64,000 bases of DNA from Pilasporangium apinafurcum. Its lineage: Eukaryota; Oomycota; Peronosporomycetes; Pythiales; Pythiaceae. The position numbers were made by a program, and so were the translations under genes. Where the stretch lies: assembly GCA_001600495.1 (NCBI GenBank), contig BCKE01000009.1, positions 768,234 to 832,233 on the forward strand, given 5' to 3'. Below are positions 34,901 through 45,845 of the stretch, in pieces (positions within the stretch are counted from its first letter, which is position 1; every line of letters starts with the position of its first letter). Under the pieces are notes generated by a model. The model was not told where the DNA came from. It worked only from the letters and a program-made list of their open reading frames with translations, and did no database searches.

Positions 34901-36004
34901 ATGCCAGTAATGAGCTTGGGAAATACTATTTAGCAATACGCCGAGATTACGAGAAAGCTTTTCAATGGTTTGAACGTGGAGGCAAGATCTTTAATGATAT
35001 CGAAGGTAGGCTGATAGAAGCTATGCGCATCCTTTGATTTATAGTATACTGACTTACTCATTGTATGTGCAGATGGGATCAACATCGCACTCCTTAATGC
35101 TAATTTGGCCCATCTACACAAAATACTCGCGCAGGGCAAAGGATTTACCGCCAGAGAAGAGCATTATCGAGCGGCCATCCAATTATGTACCGAGGCTCTT
35201 CAACACCTGAAGCAAAACAAAGCTGCACTAGATCTCCGACAAAAAGTAAAAGGCGAGCTGGCGCTAACTTATTTGGTCTGGTCTGTAAATATGGCAAACA
35301 ATTTTATGGAACAGCATGTCTCGACCACCGGAAACGAGGCGAAGAAGCAGCGCGAAAATGAAGCATTGAAGACGTTTAATAAAGCGTTAATGCTGTATAC
35401 CGAACTGGACGATCAGAAGCAAATTGCTTCGACTCATTATCAAATGGCGTCTTTCCATAATCGAATCATCTCAAGAGATATACAGAATGATGGAACGTTG
35501 TCGCCGTCTCCAACTGGTGAAAAGGAGGGTGCCTCCACGACCGCATTGAAGAATCGCATGGAGATTGCTCGACGCCACTACGAGAAAGCGCTACACTACT
35601 TTGGAAAAATGGAAGTGGGAAAGACATTTGTGCTTATTCACCAAGAGCTTGCGGACTTATATGCGATTGGAGGACATACAGAAGATATTGAACATGCTTT
35701 ACTGATCATGCTGAACACGTATGACGGGTTCAATAACGTCAGGCTCAACGAATCCGCACCTGAACGGGACGCTATGGGATCACTAGCTCGTGAAGTCGTT
35801 GCAAAAGTCAAGCTCATCCTTCACCAGCTCATTCGTCTTTGTTCTTCATCAAATGCGCAACCGAACGGTACTGGCGCGCACAATAAGGCAAAGAAGCTCG
35901 AGATGTTCAAGAAAATGTATAAAGAAGTGATTTATTACGATGGCCACAGCGCTGGAAGCATTGTCCCGATGCTCGGTACACTTCGGTCCATGTATCTACT
36001 CTAA
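31970..36004 (+). CDS. EDRF1: EDRF1-like TPR protein
   Basis: Homologue of erythroid differentiation-related factor 1, a widely conserved protein of poorly known function. Exons 31970-33247, 33333-34795, 34878-35005 and 35073-36004 give 1266 residues (introns 85, 82 and 67 bp). Diagnostic stretches are KLPYSQARVSLAVHRVGSTL, then LYEKFIYESTMQGWL, FQRILKWKFHDLKM running across intron 1 into ILGSQVLLFS, and HPAVSLRLHDMDK followed by LDYYLDNVIANIPELAICMH. The acceptor after GTTAAG at 33332, not the nearby TTTTAG, keeps the frame. The C-terminal half is TPR-like helices. Lys-rich, Ser-rich and Glu-rich low-complexity patches occur between the domains. Its stop codon overlaps the coding end of the next gene on the other strand. 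Confidence 0.9.
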
Positions 36005-37708
36005 AGCATAGACGTGAAGGTGACCGTCGGTCTTTTGTATGGACGACTCTTGCACAAGTTTATCGAGATAGACCATAGTGGAAGTCTGGAGTTCGTTGAC
36101 GATAACAGTTTGAGAGCTGCCTTTGGAAATTCGACCTGTGTATTCGGAATAATAGAAGTCTTCTTTCAGCTCATTTTTATTACCATCACTCGAGCCAAGG
36201 ACGATTCCGCGTGGCCAACTGGATAAGCAAAGGCAAGAATCGTGAACGGTTTGATGCAGGAAAGGCATTAAAGTCGAGGGGTTAGATGACTAACCTCAAA
36301 AGCGAGTTGGCTGTACCTCCCACTAGAATTTCGCGCCGAAAGAAATTAAGGGATGCCCTGGCAACAACATTGGAGTTACTTTCACACCAGTAAAGGTATC
36401 TACACACACAAGAATACGGATCAAATATGTTGCACATGGCTCATCTCATCCACGTTCACGACCATCGTACTTGGAGTCGACAGCTATTCCATCCAATCTC
36501 GTGATAGTGGAGAGTGTCAGAACTCGATGTACAAAAATACCCTTCACTGGGATGATGCAAGCGTCATCCTGGAGTGGTTGGTCGCGGTCGACTACGACAT
36601 CAGCGTCCTCGATGTCCATTTTTGCCTCGAAGATTCTCCCAGTTTTTTCTGTAAAGTACAAGACGTGTTTCGTGGGATGAATTGCCAGTCCACGTGGAGA
36701 ACGAAGTCCCGTGATGATAAATTCTGTGCTTGGAGGCACGTCTGGACGAATGACTACGCGTGAAATGCTGCCTTTCCACTCCTGCGAGAAGATAAGCATC
36801 TTGGTGGTGGAAGAGGTTGATTTTGCTATCACAAGACCCCGCACTCCCCAGACGTTCTCTGCGATAATCTCGATCGCAGTGGAGTGAAGGCTATTTCGAT
36901 AAATTCGACCATCAGCGGAATTGGACCAGTATAACCACTCGTCCTGCTCGATCGCCTCCGATGCATTAGCAGTAGTGTTCTCCACCGCCAACGCGTGGGG
37001 TAGAATGGAACTTGCAACGATTTCAATGCGCCTGACGATCGGAGATGGATATCCCGATGACCGCATCTCATCATAGTTGGCGGCGATACCCTTCATGATA
37101 CCGATATTGGTTTGAATGCTACAGTCTTCTTCGCGAATGAACGGAACTGTCGTCACAGATTCTGTTTTTGATGATGACCCAGGGAAGCGGTCCGGCAGAC
37201 CCACGAGGCATTCCACCTGTTCGGAGGTCCATCGCAAAATCGTCACACAGGGAGTGCCCTTGACAAGCAATTGCACGATATTGGCTTGCGCTTGGGCAAA
37301 ATTCACACCAAACCAAGTTACACGCGCCAACGAACCAAGGAATAGCTTGGCGTTGGATCCGTCAGCGATATCGGCACGCTTGATAACACGACTGTCACTC
37401 CAGAATACTTGGCCTGTGCGGTAATGGAAAGCGAGTCCAACGAAGCGAGCATAGACATCAGATCCTTCGAACTCTTTCTGTGTGTTGTCACGGTTGTCGT
37501 ATGCAAAGATGGTTCCATTGCTGCGTTGCTGGTAGTACACAGTCGATGTGAACTACATGGATTAAGACACTTTCTTATTGTAATATCGTCGCATGATCCA
37601 AGAGGTGGAGTTACAACTTACAGCGGAGGAAACGAACCATGTGGTGAAGCAAAAACAAAGCAATGATATCCAGACCAATACATGTGCGGCTCTCCAGAGT
37701 ATCATCAT
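35996..37708 (-). CDS. Secreted YWTD beta-propeller (LRP/LDLR class B-like) protein
   Basis: Exons 37622-37708, 36471-37552, 36295-36399 and 35996-36218 join in phase to 498 residues (introns 69, 71 and 76 bp). Exon 1 is exactly a signal peptide: MMILWRAAHVLVWISLLCFC ending FVSSA. The body is a run of YWTD/LDLR class B units: GLAFHYRTGQVFWSDSRVIKR, DEWLYWSNSADGRIYR, SPRGLAIHPTKHVLYFTEK, and LDGIAVDSKYLYWCES, the last restored only by splicing at TCCAA/GTACGA. No EGF, LDL-A or membrane domain follows, so the product appears to be a soluble, secreted propeller. Animal relatives are parts of large receptors; the oomycete role is unknown. The gene overlaps the EDRF1-like gene tail-to-tail by 9 bp. 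Confidence 0.8.
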
Positions 37709-37909
37709 GGAATTTGTGTGTATTCTTGCGGATACTGATGCTACGAAAGGTCGTTCATAATTGTAAAGTCTCTCAAGTGGTACATGTATGACTGACTGTT
37801 ACTCATTATCGAGTTCTCGAATTTGTTGAAGTTCCTGTTTTCACCATGATAATGAGGGTCTCCTACGCTATGTATTGATCTATATGGCTAAATCCATAGT
37901 ATTATTTGT

Positions 37910-39505
37910 CTAGGGTAGTGCTAGGAGATGACGAATGGTCGATGTCATCGTCGCGACGGCGAATCCTCCCTCTCCAGCGGCAAGTGAGTCCGACATGAAG
38001 CTTCCTAAGATCGCCAGTTGCGAAAAAACATGCAGACATGTCGATGGTGATGCCACAAGAAGGAAACTCAGCAATGCATGAAGATCGTCCGCGGAGCTAG
38101 TCATACATACAGTTAGATTGTAGCACTTTCGATTTCACATCGCATACATTCGGAGCACGACTTACATGTTGATCTCATCTGGCGCGGGCTGCACAGGTTG
38201 TGTTGAATAGAACGCCTTGATCGTGTTGTCGATTTCTTTACAGACCCGAGTCAGCAACTCAATTTTCACCAATGGTGAGCGGTTATTGGGCAAAGTGTTC
38301 AAGAGGTAAATGACGCCATCATACTGCCGCAACGTTTGCAGACGGCATTCGTTTCCGTCGAGCTGGAGCTGTGACTGCGATGGGTGTCCAGCATCCTGGT
38401 CCTGCTTGGATATAGTTGGGATCCAGCTGCCATCTAACCGGAAAATCGATGCCACATGGAAATAATCGAGTGGGTCCATGCGTCGTGAGTACGCGAGATC
38501 GTCCACAAACATGTCTTCTATTCGAAATGCTGCGACATAGAGACCGTGAAGAGTTGGTTGCAAATGTTCAAAGAGCGCCTCCACCACACAACGATGCACG
38601 AAACTCTTCCACTTGGCGTGGAGAAACGCGTATTTAAACATCAATACTTGCGCTAACATGGCTGCAAAATGATTCACATCCATTGCGACCAGAGGGAGCA
38701 CCATTATGAGTTCCTCTGCAGATGAATGCAGGAGGGGTTCATAACAAGTGTTAAAAATGCCACTGAATTCTTTCAGCAATTTCCCTAACGAATGGTTCAT
38801 ACGTTTTCCAACATTCATGCCATGCTTTTGAGGACCATTGAGCGCGAAAATATTCTCAAAGTGCCGTCGAAGAAGCTCCTGCGTCTCATTCTCTTCTCGC
38901 CGGTACTTCATTTGTTCTTCCAGCCATTCGTCCGCTCCTTTGGCGACATAGTCTCTCTCTTCTGGAGCCAAATCCACCAACATTTGGGTCCAAATCATGT
39001 TGCTGCTTGTTCGTTGACATTCTATCACGCTCGCCTCTATAGCGTAGTCCAGTTTATTCATCATTATCTGCTGTGGATCGACATTCGCTTCGTCATTTGG
39101 ATCTACAGGACAAGCATTTGCTATCCGTTCTGCCAGGCTTTGCTGTCTAATGCGTGTTAGCTTGGCAACCATGGTTTTGCGTCTGAGAAAGCGTGCGTCT
39201 TCGTCTGCTTCACATAACTCTACAGGATTCAGCGCATTTTCTTGTTTTACCCATTGCTGTTCACGCTGTTTTTCGTACATTTCTTGTCGTTGGCGCTCCG
39301 CATCTGTCAACAACTTCTGTACTTGCTCTTCGATGGAGAGCGAGGTCGAGGAGCTCCCTGCAGCGGGTTTACAAGTGTCTTCTTCCATTTTATTCGACGA
39401 TAGGCTACTAGTAGAAGCAACAGAGCCTGTTGGTGGCAAATAAACGCTTTCATTCGTTTCTAAATCCATCAATTCCGCCTCCAAATCCAGCGACAGCCGC
39501 TCCAT
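37910..39505 (-). CDS. VPS9-domain Rab5 guanine-exchange factor (first of two)
   Basis: Exons 38166-39505 and 37910-38096 (69-bp intron) give 508 residues. The N-terminal half is charged and helical (EEQVQKLLTDAERQRQEMYEK). A helical bundle with MLVDLAPEERDYV follows. The C-terminal ~120 residues are a VPS9 domain: PLVKIELLTRVCKEIDNTI, then across the splice ISADDLHALLSFLLVAS, and the signature SDSLAAGEGGFAVATMTSTI, equivalent to the family's ADD...P...YV and GEEGYYLT motifs. VPS9 proteins activate Rab5-class GTPases on early endosomes. The D of SADD is kept, while the usual Pro in DLLPIL is replaced (DLHALL). No Rab-effector or ubiquitin-binding motif was recognised. Confidence 0.8.
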
Positions 39506-40018
39506 CCTTGTCAGTGTAGTTGGTCACTATGAGCATGTGCAGTGGGTTCAACTTCGCTGCCACGTAAAAAGCACCTTTTTTATTATAAAGAAAAAAAGCA
39601 CTTTTATTGTATCCAAGAGATCAAACGTAATCAAGTTGGCTTGTAGCATTTCCAAATAATGCGCGATCCACTATTTAGGTCATAAATGGCTACACTTCCA
39701 GCAATAATATCCTGGTCACATTAGCCCTTCAGCTAACAGTTGCGCTCAGACTTCTCTAATAACAGCGGTTAAGAGCAATTCGTATAACTACATGTAGCTC
39801 GTTCCCCATTTGTGGAAGTCATTCGACTAAAGAAACTACATCTCTACTCTTCTCTACAATGGGTCCATCGCTGCTTTCGCAAATAGATAACAGCAAATGG
39901 TTGTGGTGAACTGCTGAATCCTTTAGTTGGGAAAGACTTCAAAAGCATACCTGTTCCATTATTGATATTGTCACTGATGTAAACTCTATAACTTCGCAGT
40001 TACGTTATCGTTGGCGCA
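39506..40018. other. Intergenic, no gene seen
   Basis: About 510 bases between two minus-strand genes: the promoter of the VPS9 gene and the 3' flank of the ABC1-kinase gene. Nothing else was recognised. Confidence 0.5.
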
Positions 40019-41699
40019 TCACAATGTTTCATATTCTTCATTCAGCGCTTGTTTCGCAAACTGCTTCCAACTTTGAGCGTGTGAAAATTTGTAGTGCAAA
40101 TGGTAACTAAACCCTCGCAGGAGCATGGAAGCCCGGAAAGCCATGACGTAGTCGTCCGGCATATGCGTAAATCGATCGATTCTAGTATCAAACAAAGGCA
40201 TATACCACAGGTTAGTTGTAAGGACACATCACGGACAATTCACAGTATACATACGTGTCTAAATACTCGAGGAACAGCTGTGCATTCATCCCTTCTGTGA
40301 CCTGGCGATCGTCGTTGTCAATCATCAATCGCGCTTGTCTTTCTAAAAAGTATGGATCCATTTTCTCTGACCGAACACCCATATCTACCGTTAATGCACG
40401 AACAATATCATCCCTCGAACCTTCGGCCAATGCCACGATCAACTTGGCAAGCCGCAATCGAGGCTCCTTGCCGATATGCTTCACTTGGCCATAGTCGATC
40501 AAACCCAGGCGTCCATCCTCCAATAGTAAAATATTACCAGGATGTGGGTCTCCGTTGAACGAACCATCCACAAAAATCTCATACCCGTGCACATCCATAA
40601 CCAGTTTCAAAATCTCAGGGATATTCAGGATATGATGCTCTTCCTCTTTTTCCCATTTCTTTGGTGCCACAAAACCCAGCGTGTAATCATAGGTCGTTCG
40701 CAGAGCATACCGCAAGAATTTGCGAGTAGCATACGAAATCGCATAGAGCCGCATTTGAGCCGCATCGGGACCAGATTCAATGTCTAAACCCAGTAGAGCA
40801 CGTTCTCTATCTTTTGCCTCTTGCTCTTCCTTGAGGTATTGCACCGTTACGCCTTTGTCAGCCGCGATAGCTTCAAAATGGTCTTGAATGCTCTCGAGCA
40901 GCTTCCTGCCTTTTAGAAACTCCATCACCAACACTTCCTTCGTGCATAAATCCATTTTTGGTTCTGGGATCGCAATTTTCTTGGCGTATGGGCTCTTTGC
41001 GATGTTTGATCGCACAACCTGCAGGTTCTTTGCTTCTTCTCGATAATCAAACTCAGTCATAAACTGTTTCTCAACTTCTTCGAGGTACGGCAAATGAACG
41101 GGCTGAAACAAACGACAAAAATCTTTGATAGTTTTGATATCCCATCGGAAAAATCCTTCGGCATCTGGGTGCTGGACCTTCACAGCCACTTCTTCCCCGT
41201 TTTTGAGAACGGCACGATGCGCTTGGCCAATAGAGGCAGCCCCTAACGGCTTATCGTCGATTGATTGGAAAAGCTCGTGTAGTGGTCGTCCATAGGATTC
41301 CTCGATAATAGCACAAATCTCCTCCACAGGTTTAGCCGGAGCATCGTCCTGTAATTTCGCAGCTCGCTCCATGTACTGTTTGGGTAAAATATCGGGTCGT
41401 GTGGATCCCACTTGAGCCAGCTTCACATAAAATCCCTTAAGCTCCAGTACGATATCAAACACAGCGGGTGCATAGCGGTCGTGCAATCGCTCGTACTCTT
41501 CGTCCTGTTGTTCTTTGGAAAACGCGGCCGTCTCCATGTACAGCTGCATGGCGCGATAGTGCACATAGATCGGAAATGCTTTTCTCCAAAAGTGGAGCGA
41601 CCGACCGAGTCCTTCGTCGTTATGCACGTGATACGCCGCTGCCCCCGCGGCGCCGGTGCCCACAATGAGACGCGTGGTGTTGCGCAGCAATACCGCCAT
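40019..41699 (-). CDS. ABC1/ADCK/UbiB-family atypical kinase
   Basis: Member of the UbiB protein-kinase-like family (COQ8/ADCK), which supports coenzyme Q biosynthesis and lipid homeostasis, usually in mitochondria. Exons 40255-41699 and 40019-40181 (73-bp intron) give 535 residues; ATG 41699 starts MAVLLRNTTRL. A hydrophobic Gly/Ala stretch (TGAAGAAAYHV) near the N-terminus may be a membrane or targeting segment. The Ala-rich nucleotide loop reads LGAASIGQAHRAVL, followed by VAVKVQHPDAE, EFDYREEAKNL, GDPHPGNILL and IDYGQVK (DFG equivalent). The family's KxGQ motif appears as KLAQ in GFYVKLAQVGSTRPDILP, a Gly-to-Ala change. The closest subgroup seems ADCK1/ADCK5-like, but subgroup is uncertain. 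Confidence 0.88.
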
Positions 41700-42589
41700 T
41701 CTGTCGTCAACAAAACACCCAGAATCCAATGACGTGTACGACGGTGACGACCGTTTCAGCTGTGCAATGACGCTAATGGAGGGAGGAATCGGATGGAACC
41801 GCCAGGAATGATGGTCAAATGAAGCAGGAAATAGTAAATGTGGTGTTATTGTGATTTTTATTTAATCTTCAACTCCACTCAGCCGCTAATAATCCAAAGT
41901 AAAACCCTTAATTACGCCGCATTTACCCCTTTTATCTTGATAGATGTGGTTGTAACCATACTATTAGCCACATCGATGGCCAACTGTAGTTACAAGCACG
42001 AAGTCGATTTATTTTTCAGGCAAAACGACCGATGGTCTATGAATTTCCTGAGGAACCTGGTTTAACACTTTGCTATAATTTATAGATTGATTTATGCTAA
42101 CAAAAAATATAAAATTTATATTACAAATAGAAAAGTACATTTATATAGCACAAATTTTAAAACTTAGCTCGATCGAACAGTATTAGAGTGGAAGAGTAAT
42201 TGACATGAAACAGCAGCTAGTAACATGTTCAAGACAGAAAACCAGCGCTGTGATCACCTGTGTTGCAGCGATCCAGCTCGAGCATCCATGCTGTTAGTTC
42301 AGTCCAGTAAACAGTGTCGTCAGCGTCTACCTTGATTGGTTCGTAGCATGGTCTAAAGCGGAAGCGTATTGACATGGATCTAATCATCTGCTCAACATTC
42401 AGCAGCGTATCTCCAGAAAAACGCGAGAAAGAATTTGTCCGCGACTACTTTTTTCAAGTAGTGAATGATTTTCTGTGCACAAAGACCAACTGGGTCCGGC
42501 GGAAGGACCTCAGTCCGTCGTCATGATGAGTGGCAATGCTCTTACCGTCACCTGCGAGAAGTATAGTAGATTTACAATATCCATTATTA
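41700..42589. other. Intergenic, AT-rich in the middle
   Basis: About 890 bases holding the upstream region of the ABC1-kinase gene, then a very AT-rich stretch near 42060-42170. No gene was recognised. Weak ankyrin-like traces may begin before 42590 but could not be supported. Confidence 0.45.
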
Positions 42590-43250
42590 ACAAGTGAAGA
42601 CCGCCAACATCGAGCACGAGATAGCAATTTACAATTCAGACGGAATCTGCAAGATCGCGATGGACGATATGGCTTGAAACAGTCATCTTGGCGTCGCCCA
42701 ATGGTTATACAAAGTCCGTCGTCATTATCCGTATGGGATGGACCTGATGGATATTGGTGCCTGCAACGGCCATTTGGAACTGACGCAGTTTCACTACGCG
42801 AGTCGTTCTGAAGGCTGCTCGACATTCGGTATGGATGTTGCTGCACTTGGATACTTGGGTGTTATCGAGTGGCTCCACACCAACCGGACAGAAAGATAAG
42901 CGTTTCGAGCCATGAACAACGTACCGAAAACGGACAACTAAAAGTGTTTAAATGACTGTATGCGCATTGAACGAAAGGATGCTCGATCGTTGCGATAATT
43001 TTGGCCGCGAGAAACGGCCATTTGAACGTTGTTAAGTGGCTGCACACGCATTGTAGTGAAGGTTGCACCGAATTCGCTATGATCGGTGCAGCTGTTGATA
43101 ACCGCCTTCATACCCTACAATGCCTGCACTAGAACGGCTACGGAAACTGCACCACACACGTGTTCGACACGGTGGTGATGAGTAGTGGACTTAGAAGTAC
43201 TGAAATGGCTACATGAAACGGGTACAAACCGAAATCATAGGTATAGTTGG
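42590..43250 (+). pseudogene. Degraded ankyrin-repeat ('WLH' type) gene
   Basis: Plus-strand translation shows several decayed copies of the oomycete ankyrin unit (consensus like NGHLEVVKWLHENRTEGCT). The clearest are HLGVAQWLYKVR, then IGACNGHLELTQFHYASRSE with GCSTFGMDVAALGYLGVIEWLHTNRTER, then LAARNGHLNVVKWLHTH with SEGCTEFAM, and VLKWLHETG at the end. The units lie in more than one frame and are interrupted by stop codons, for example TAA right after TNRTER, and no start or full-length ORF remains. These repeat proteins form a large, fast-evolving family in oomycetes. This copy is a dead fragment, so its former function cannot be stated. Confidence 0.7.
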
Positions 43251-43678
43251 ATATTTTTTTCGAACATCATCTGCTGTGCGGATTCAGTGGCTTTACGATA
43301 ATGCTGGCCCTTGTGTTACATGCATGAGAAAGATCGTGGGCGATACTGTTTCCTGTGGCCAATTTGAGGTGTTGCGGTCCGTGAACGACCATGATGTAGG
43401 CGAAACCGTGAAGCGCGTGCGCTCCAAGTATTTCCCATGGTTTGACCAGCGTAGTGTACCCATTTGTGATAATCTAAAGTTCAGAATTAAAAATTTTTAT
43501 TCAGTTTTGCTTATTTGCCGATTTGATATTTTTCGTATACGTCAACATGTTTAAAACACCAAAGTTGAAGTTTTGTAAAAAGCACCTGTTGTTAATGCCA
43601 ACGTGATCCTTCTCGTCAGTTTTTTCTAAACGTTGATTTTGCATTCCGCCACCAAGTAAAGGGAAGACGAGGGGAACG
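43251..43678. other. Upstream region of the CPT2 gene
   Basis: About 430 bases. There is no gene. The ORF at 43213-43554 overlapping it lacks recognisable composition. It presumably includes the CPT2 promoter and 5' UTR. Confidence 0.45.
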
Positions 43679-45631
43679 ATGCATCGTGTGCAGCATGCGG
43701 CCGCTGCGGCCAAGAACTCCACCGCCAAGCGTGTCGCTACTCTTTCCAAGCGCTTCTCTTCCTCTGGCTACGTGCAAAACACTGTCATCCCCACGTACCA
43801 CTTCCAGAAATCGCTTCTGCGATTGCCCATTCCCAAGCTCGAAGACACGCTTGCACGCTACCTGTTGGCGGTGGAGCCCGTGGTGACTTCTGAGCAATTG
43901 GCTGCTACGAAGAAGGCGGTGGAGAAATTCCAGAAGGGTGATGGTCCCGTTTTGCAAAAGGCGCTGATCGCGAAAGACAATGCCAACAAGCACACATCCT
44001 ACATCAACCAGTGGTGGCTCGAAATGTACCTGAACGACCGGCAACCAATCGTGATCAACTATAACCCACAGATTCGCCTCAAGGATGATCCAACGGCTGC
44101 CAAAAACGCGCAGAACCAACGCGCAGCGTCGCTTATTGCATCCACCGTGCGTGTACACCGCACCATTCGCGATCGGAAGCTGGAGCCAGATATCTTTCAC
44201 ACGAAGCCGCATCTGAGCAAGACTTCCGCGTTCAACCGCTTTTGCAAATACATCCCCGAGACCTTTTCATTTTATGGTGCGGCAGCCTTTGGCGCCTATC
44301 CGCTCGATATGAGTCAGTACAAGAACTTGTTCGCCTCAGTCCGACTACCCAAGATCGGCCAGGATGAGCTGCAGACGTTCCCGGACTCGAAGCACATTGT
44401 CGTGCAACGCGGTGCCAAGTTCTACAAGTTCGATGTATTGAAAGCGGATGGCTCGGCCATCTCGGACGAGCAGATTCTCGCCAACATTGACGCCATTCTG
44501 GCGCAGCCACTCGTGGTGGGCACATCGGCCGACCCAGGCGTGGGGCTCATGACGACGCTCAACCGCGACGCGTGGGCGAATGCGCGAGATCATCTAATTT
44601 CGTCCAGCAGCGTCAACAAAGAGACTCTGGCAGCGATTGACAGTGCGCTCTTCGTCGTAAGTCTGGAGCATACATCCCCAGAGAAGCCTCAGGATCTCAG
44701 TCGTACGTTTCTCGTCGGCGATGGCGCCAACCACTGGTTCGACAAGAGCTTCCAGCTGATCGTAGCCGCCAACGGTAAATCATCGGTCAACTTCGAGCAC
44801 GCGTGGGGGGACGGTGTTGCTGTGCTGCGCTACCTGAACGAAATGTACGGCGACAGTATCAAGCATCCGGTGCTTTCGTCTCCTGCGAGTGCGGCGCAGC
44901 CCCAGGAACTCACATGGGAACTCAGCGGTCAGACAAAGAAACTGCTGGCTGAGGCCAAGACCACGTTTGACAAGTGGACGAACCGCCTGCTAGTGGATTG
45001 CGCCGAAACGCCGGTCACGCGCGCGGTGGGCACACAGTACAACATCGGCACGGACGGTGTCATGCAAATGTCGATCCAGTTGGCGCATTACAAGCTCCAC
45101 CAGTCGTTTGTGTCCACTTACGAGAGCGCCAGCACAGCAGCCTTCAAACATGGCCGTACCGAAACAGTGCGCAGCTGCACAAACGAGGCTGTGGCATTCG
45201 TCAAGGCGATGACAAATCCGTCGGCGACGGACGCGGAGAAAGCGCAGGCACTGCGCACCGCCGTGAAGAAGCACAGCGAACTTACCAAGAACGGTGTGAT
45301 GGGCCAAGGTTTTGATCGTCATTTGTTTGGGCTTCGAGCTATGGCCGCCATTGAAGGCATGGAGACGCCCGAACTGTTCACGCTGCCTGCGCATGATATC
45401 ATGAGCCGTATCATTTTATCGACCAGTACGCTCTCGAGCCCGGCGTTGGAAGGCGGCAGCTTTGGCCCCGTGAACGATGACTGTTACGGTATCGGGTACG
45501 GTATTGAGAAGGAAGGCTCACTGTTCCAACTATCCAGTTATCGAAAGGACCTGCCGCAGTTTAAAGAACTCCTCGTGGAAAGCATGATCGACATTGAACG
45601 CGTGCTAGCTGCCACGGCCAAGGCCAAGTAA
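43679..45631 (+). CDS. CPT2: Carnitine O-palmitoyltransferase 2-like acyltransferase
   Basis: Choline/carnitine acyltransferase, single exon, 650 residues (human CPT2 is 658). The N-terminus MHRVQHAAAAAKNSTAKRVA with KRFSSSGY is a typical mitochondrial targeting peptide. Family landmarks: LPIPKLEDTLARYL, INQWWLEMYLNDRQPIVINYNP, and the catalytic segment FEHAWGDGVAVLRY with His374 as general base. C-terminal substrate-binding segments QMSIQLAHYKL and SFGPVNDDCYGIGYGIE are also present. It should move long-chain acyl groups from carnitine back to CoA on the matrix side of the inner membrane for fatty-acid oxidation. CPT2 is favoured over carnitine acetyltransferase by length and by the N-terminal part of the match. 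The sequence is intact. Confidence 0.93.
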   Translation: MHRVQHAAAAAKNSTAKRVATLSKRFSSSGYVQNTVIPTYHFQKSLLRLPIPKLEDTLARYLLAVEPVVTSEQLAATKKAVEKFQKGDGPVLQKALIAKDNANKHTSYINQWWLEMYLNDRQPIVINYNPQIRLKDDPTAAKNAQNQRAASLIASTVRVHRTIRDRKLEPDIFHTKPHLSKTSAFNRFCKYIPETFSFYGAAAFGAYPLDMSQYKNLFASVRLPKIGQDELQTFPDSKHIVVQRGAKFYKFDVLKADGSAISDEQILANIDAILAQPLVVGTSADPGVGLMTTLNRDAWANARDHLISSSSVNKETLAAIDSALFVVSLEHTSPEKPQDLSRTFLVGDGANHWFDKSFQLIVAANGKSSVNFEHAWGDGVAVLRYLNEMYGDSIKHPVLSSPASAAQPQELTWELSGQTKKLLAEAKTTFDKWTNRLLVDCAETPVTRAVGTQYNIGTDGVMQMSIQLAHYKLHQSFVSTYESASTAAFKHGRTETVRSCTNEAVAFVKAMTNPSATDAEKAQALRTAVKKHSELTKNGVMGQGFDRHLFGLRAMAAIEGMETPELFTLPAHDIMSRIILSTSTLSSPALEGGSFGPVNDDCYGIGYGIEKEGSLFQLSSYRKDLPQFKELLVESMIDIERVLAATAKAK

Positions 45632-45845
45632 GCACTGATCCTGTTATCCTACTTACTACAAGCATAAATATAAAATATACCTACGCATGATCCAAGAAGC
45701 CATATGTGAGTCTCCGTCTTCATTAATTTTTCATTTGAATAACCGCACGTGCACAAATGCATATTGTCCACATTTGTAGAGCGAAAACATTAACATTCCG
45801 ATCACGTCACGCTCTCTCATCTATATTGATCTTTGTCATCCTGTG

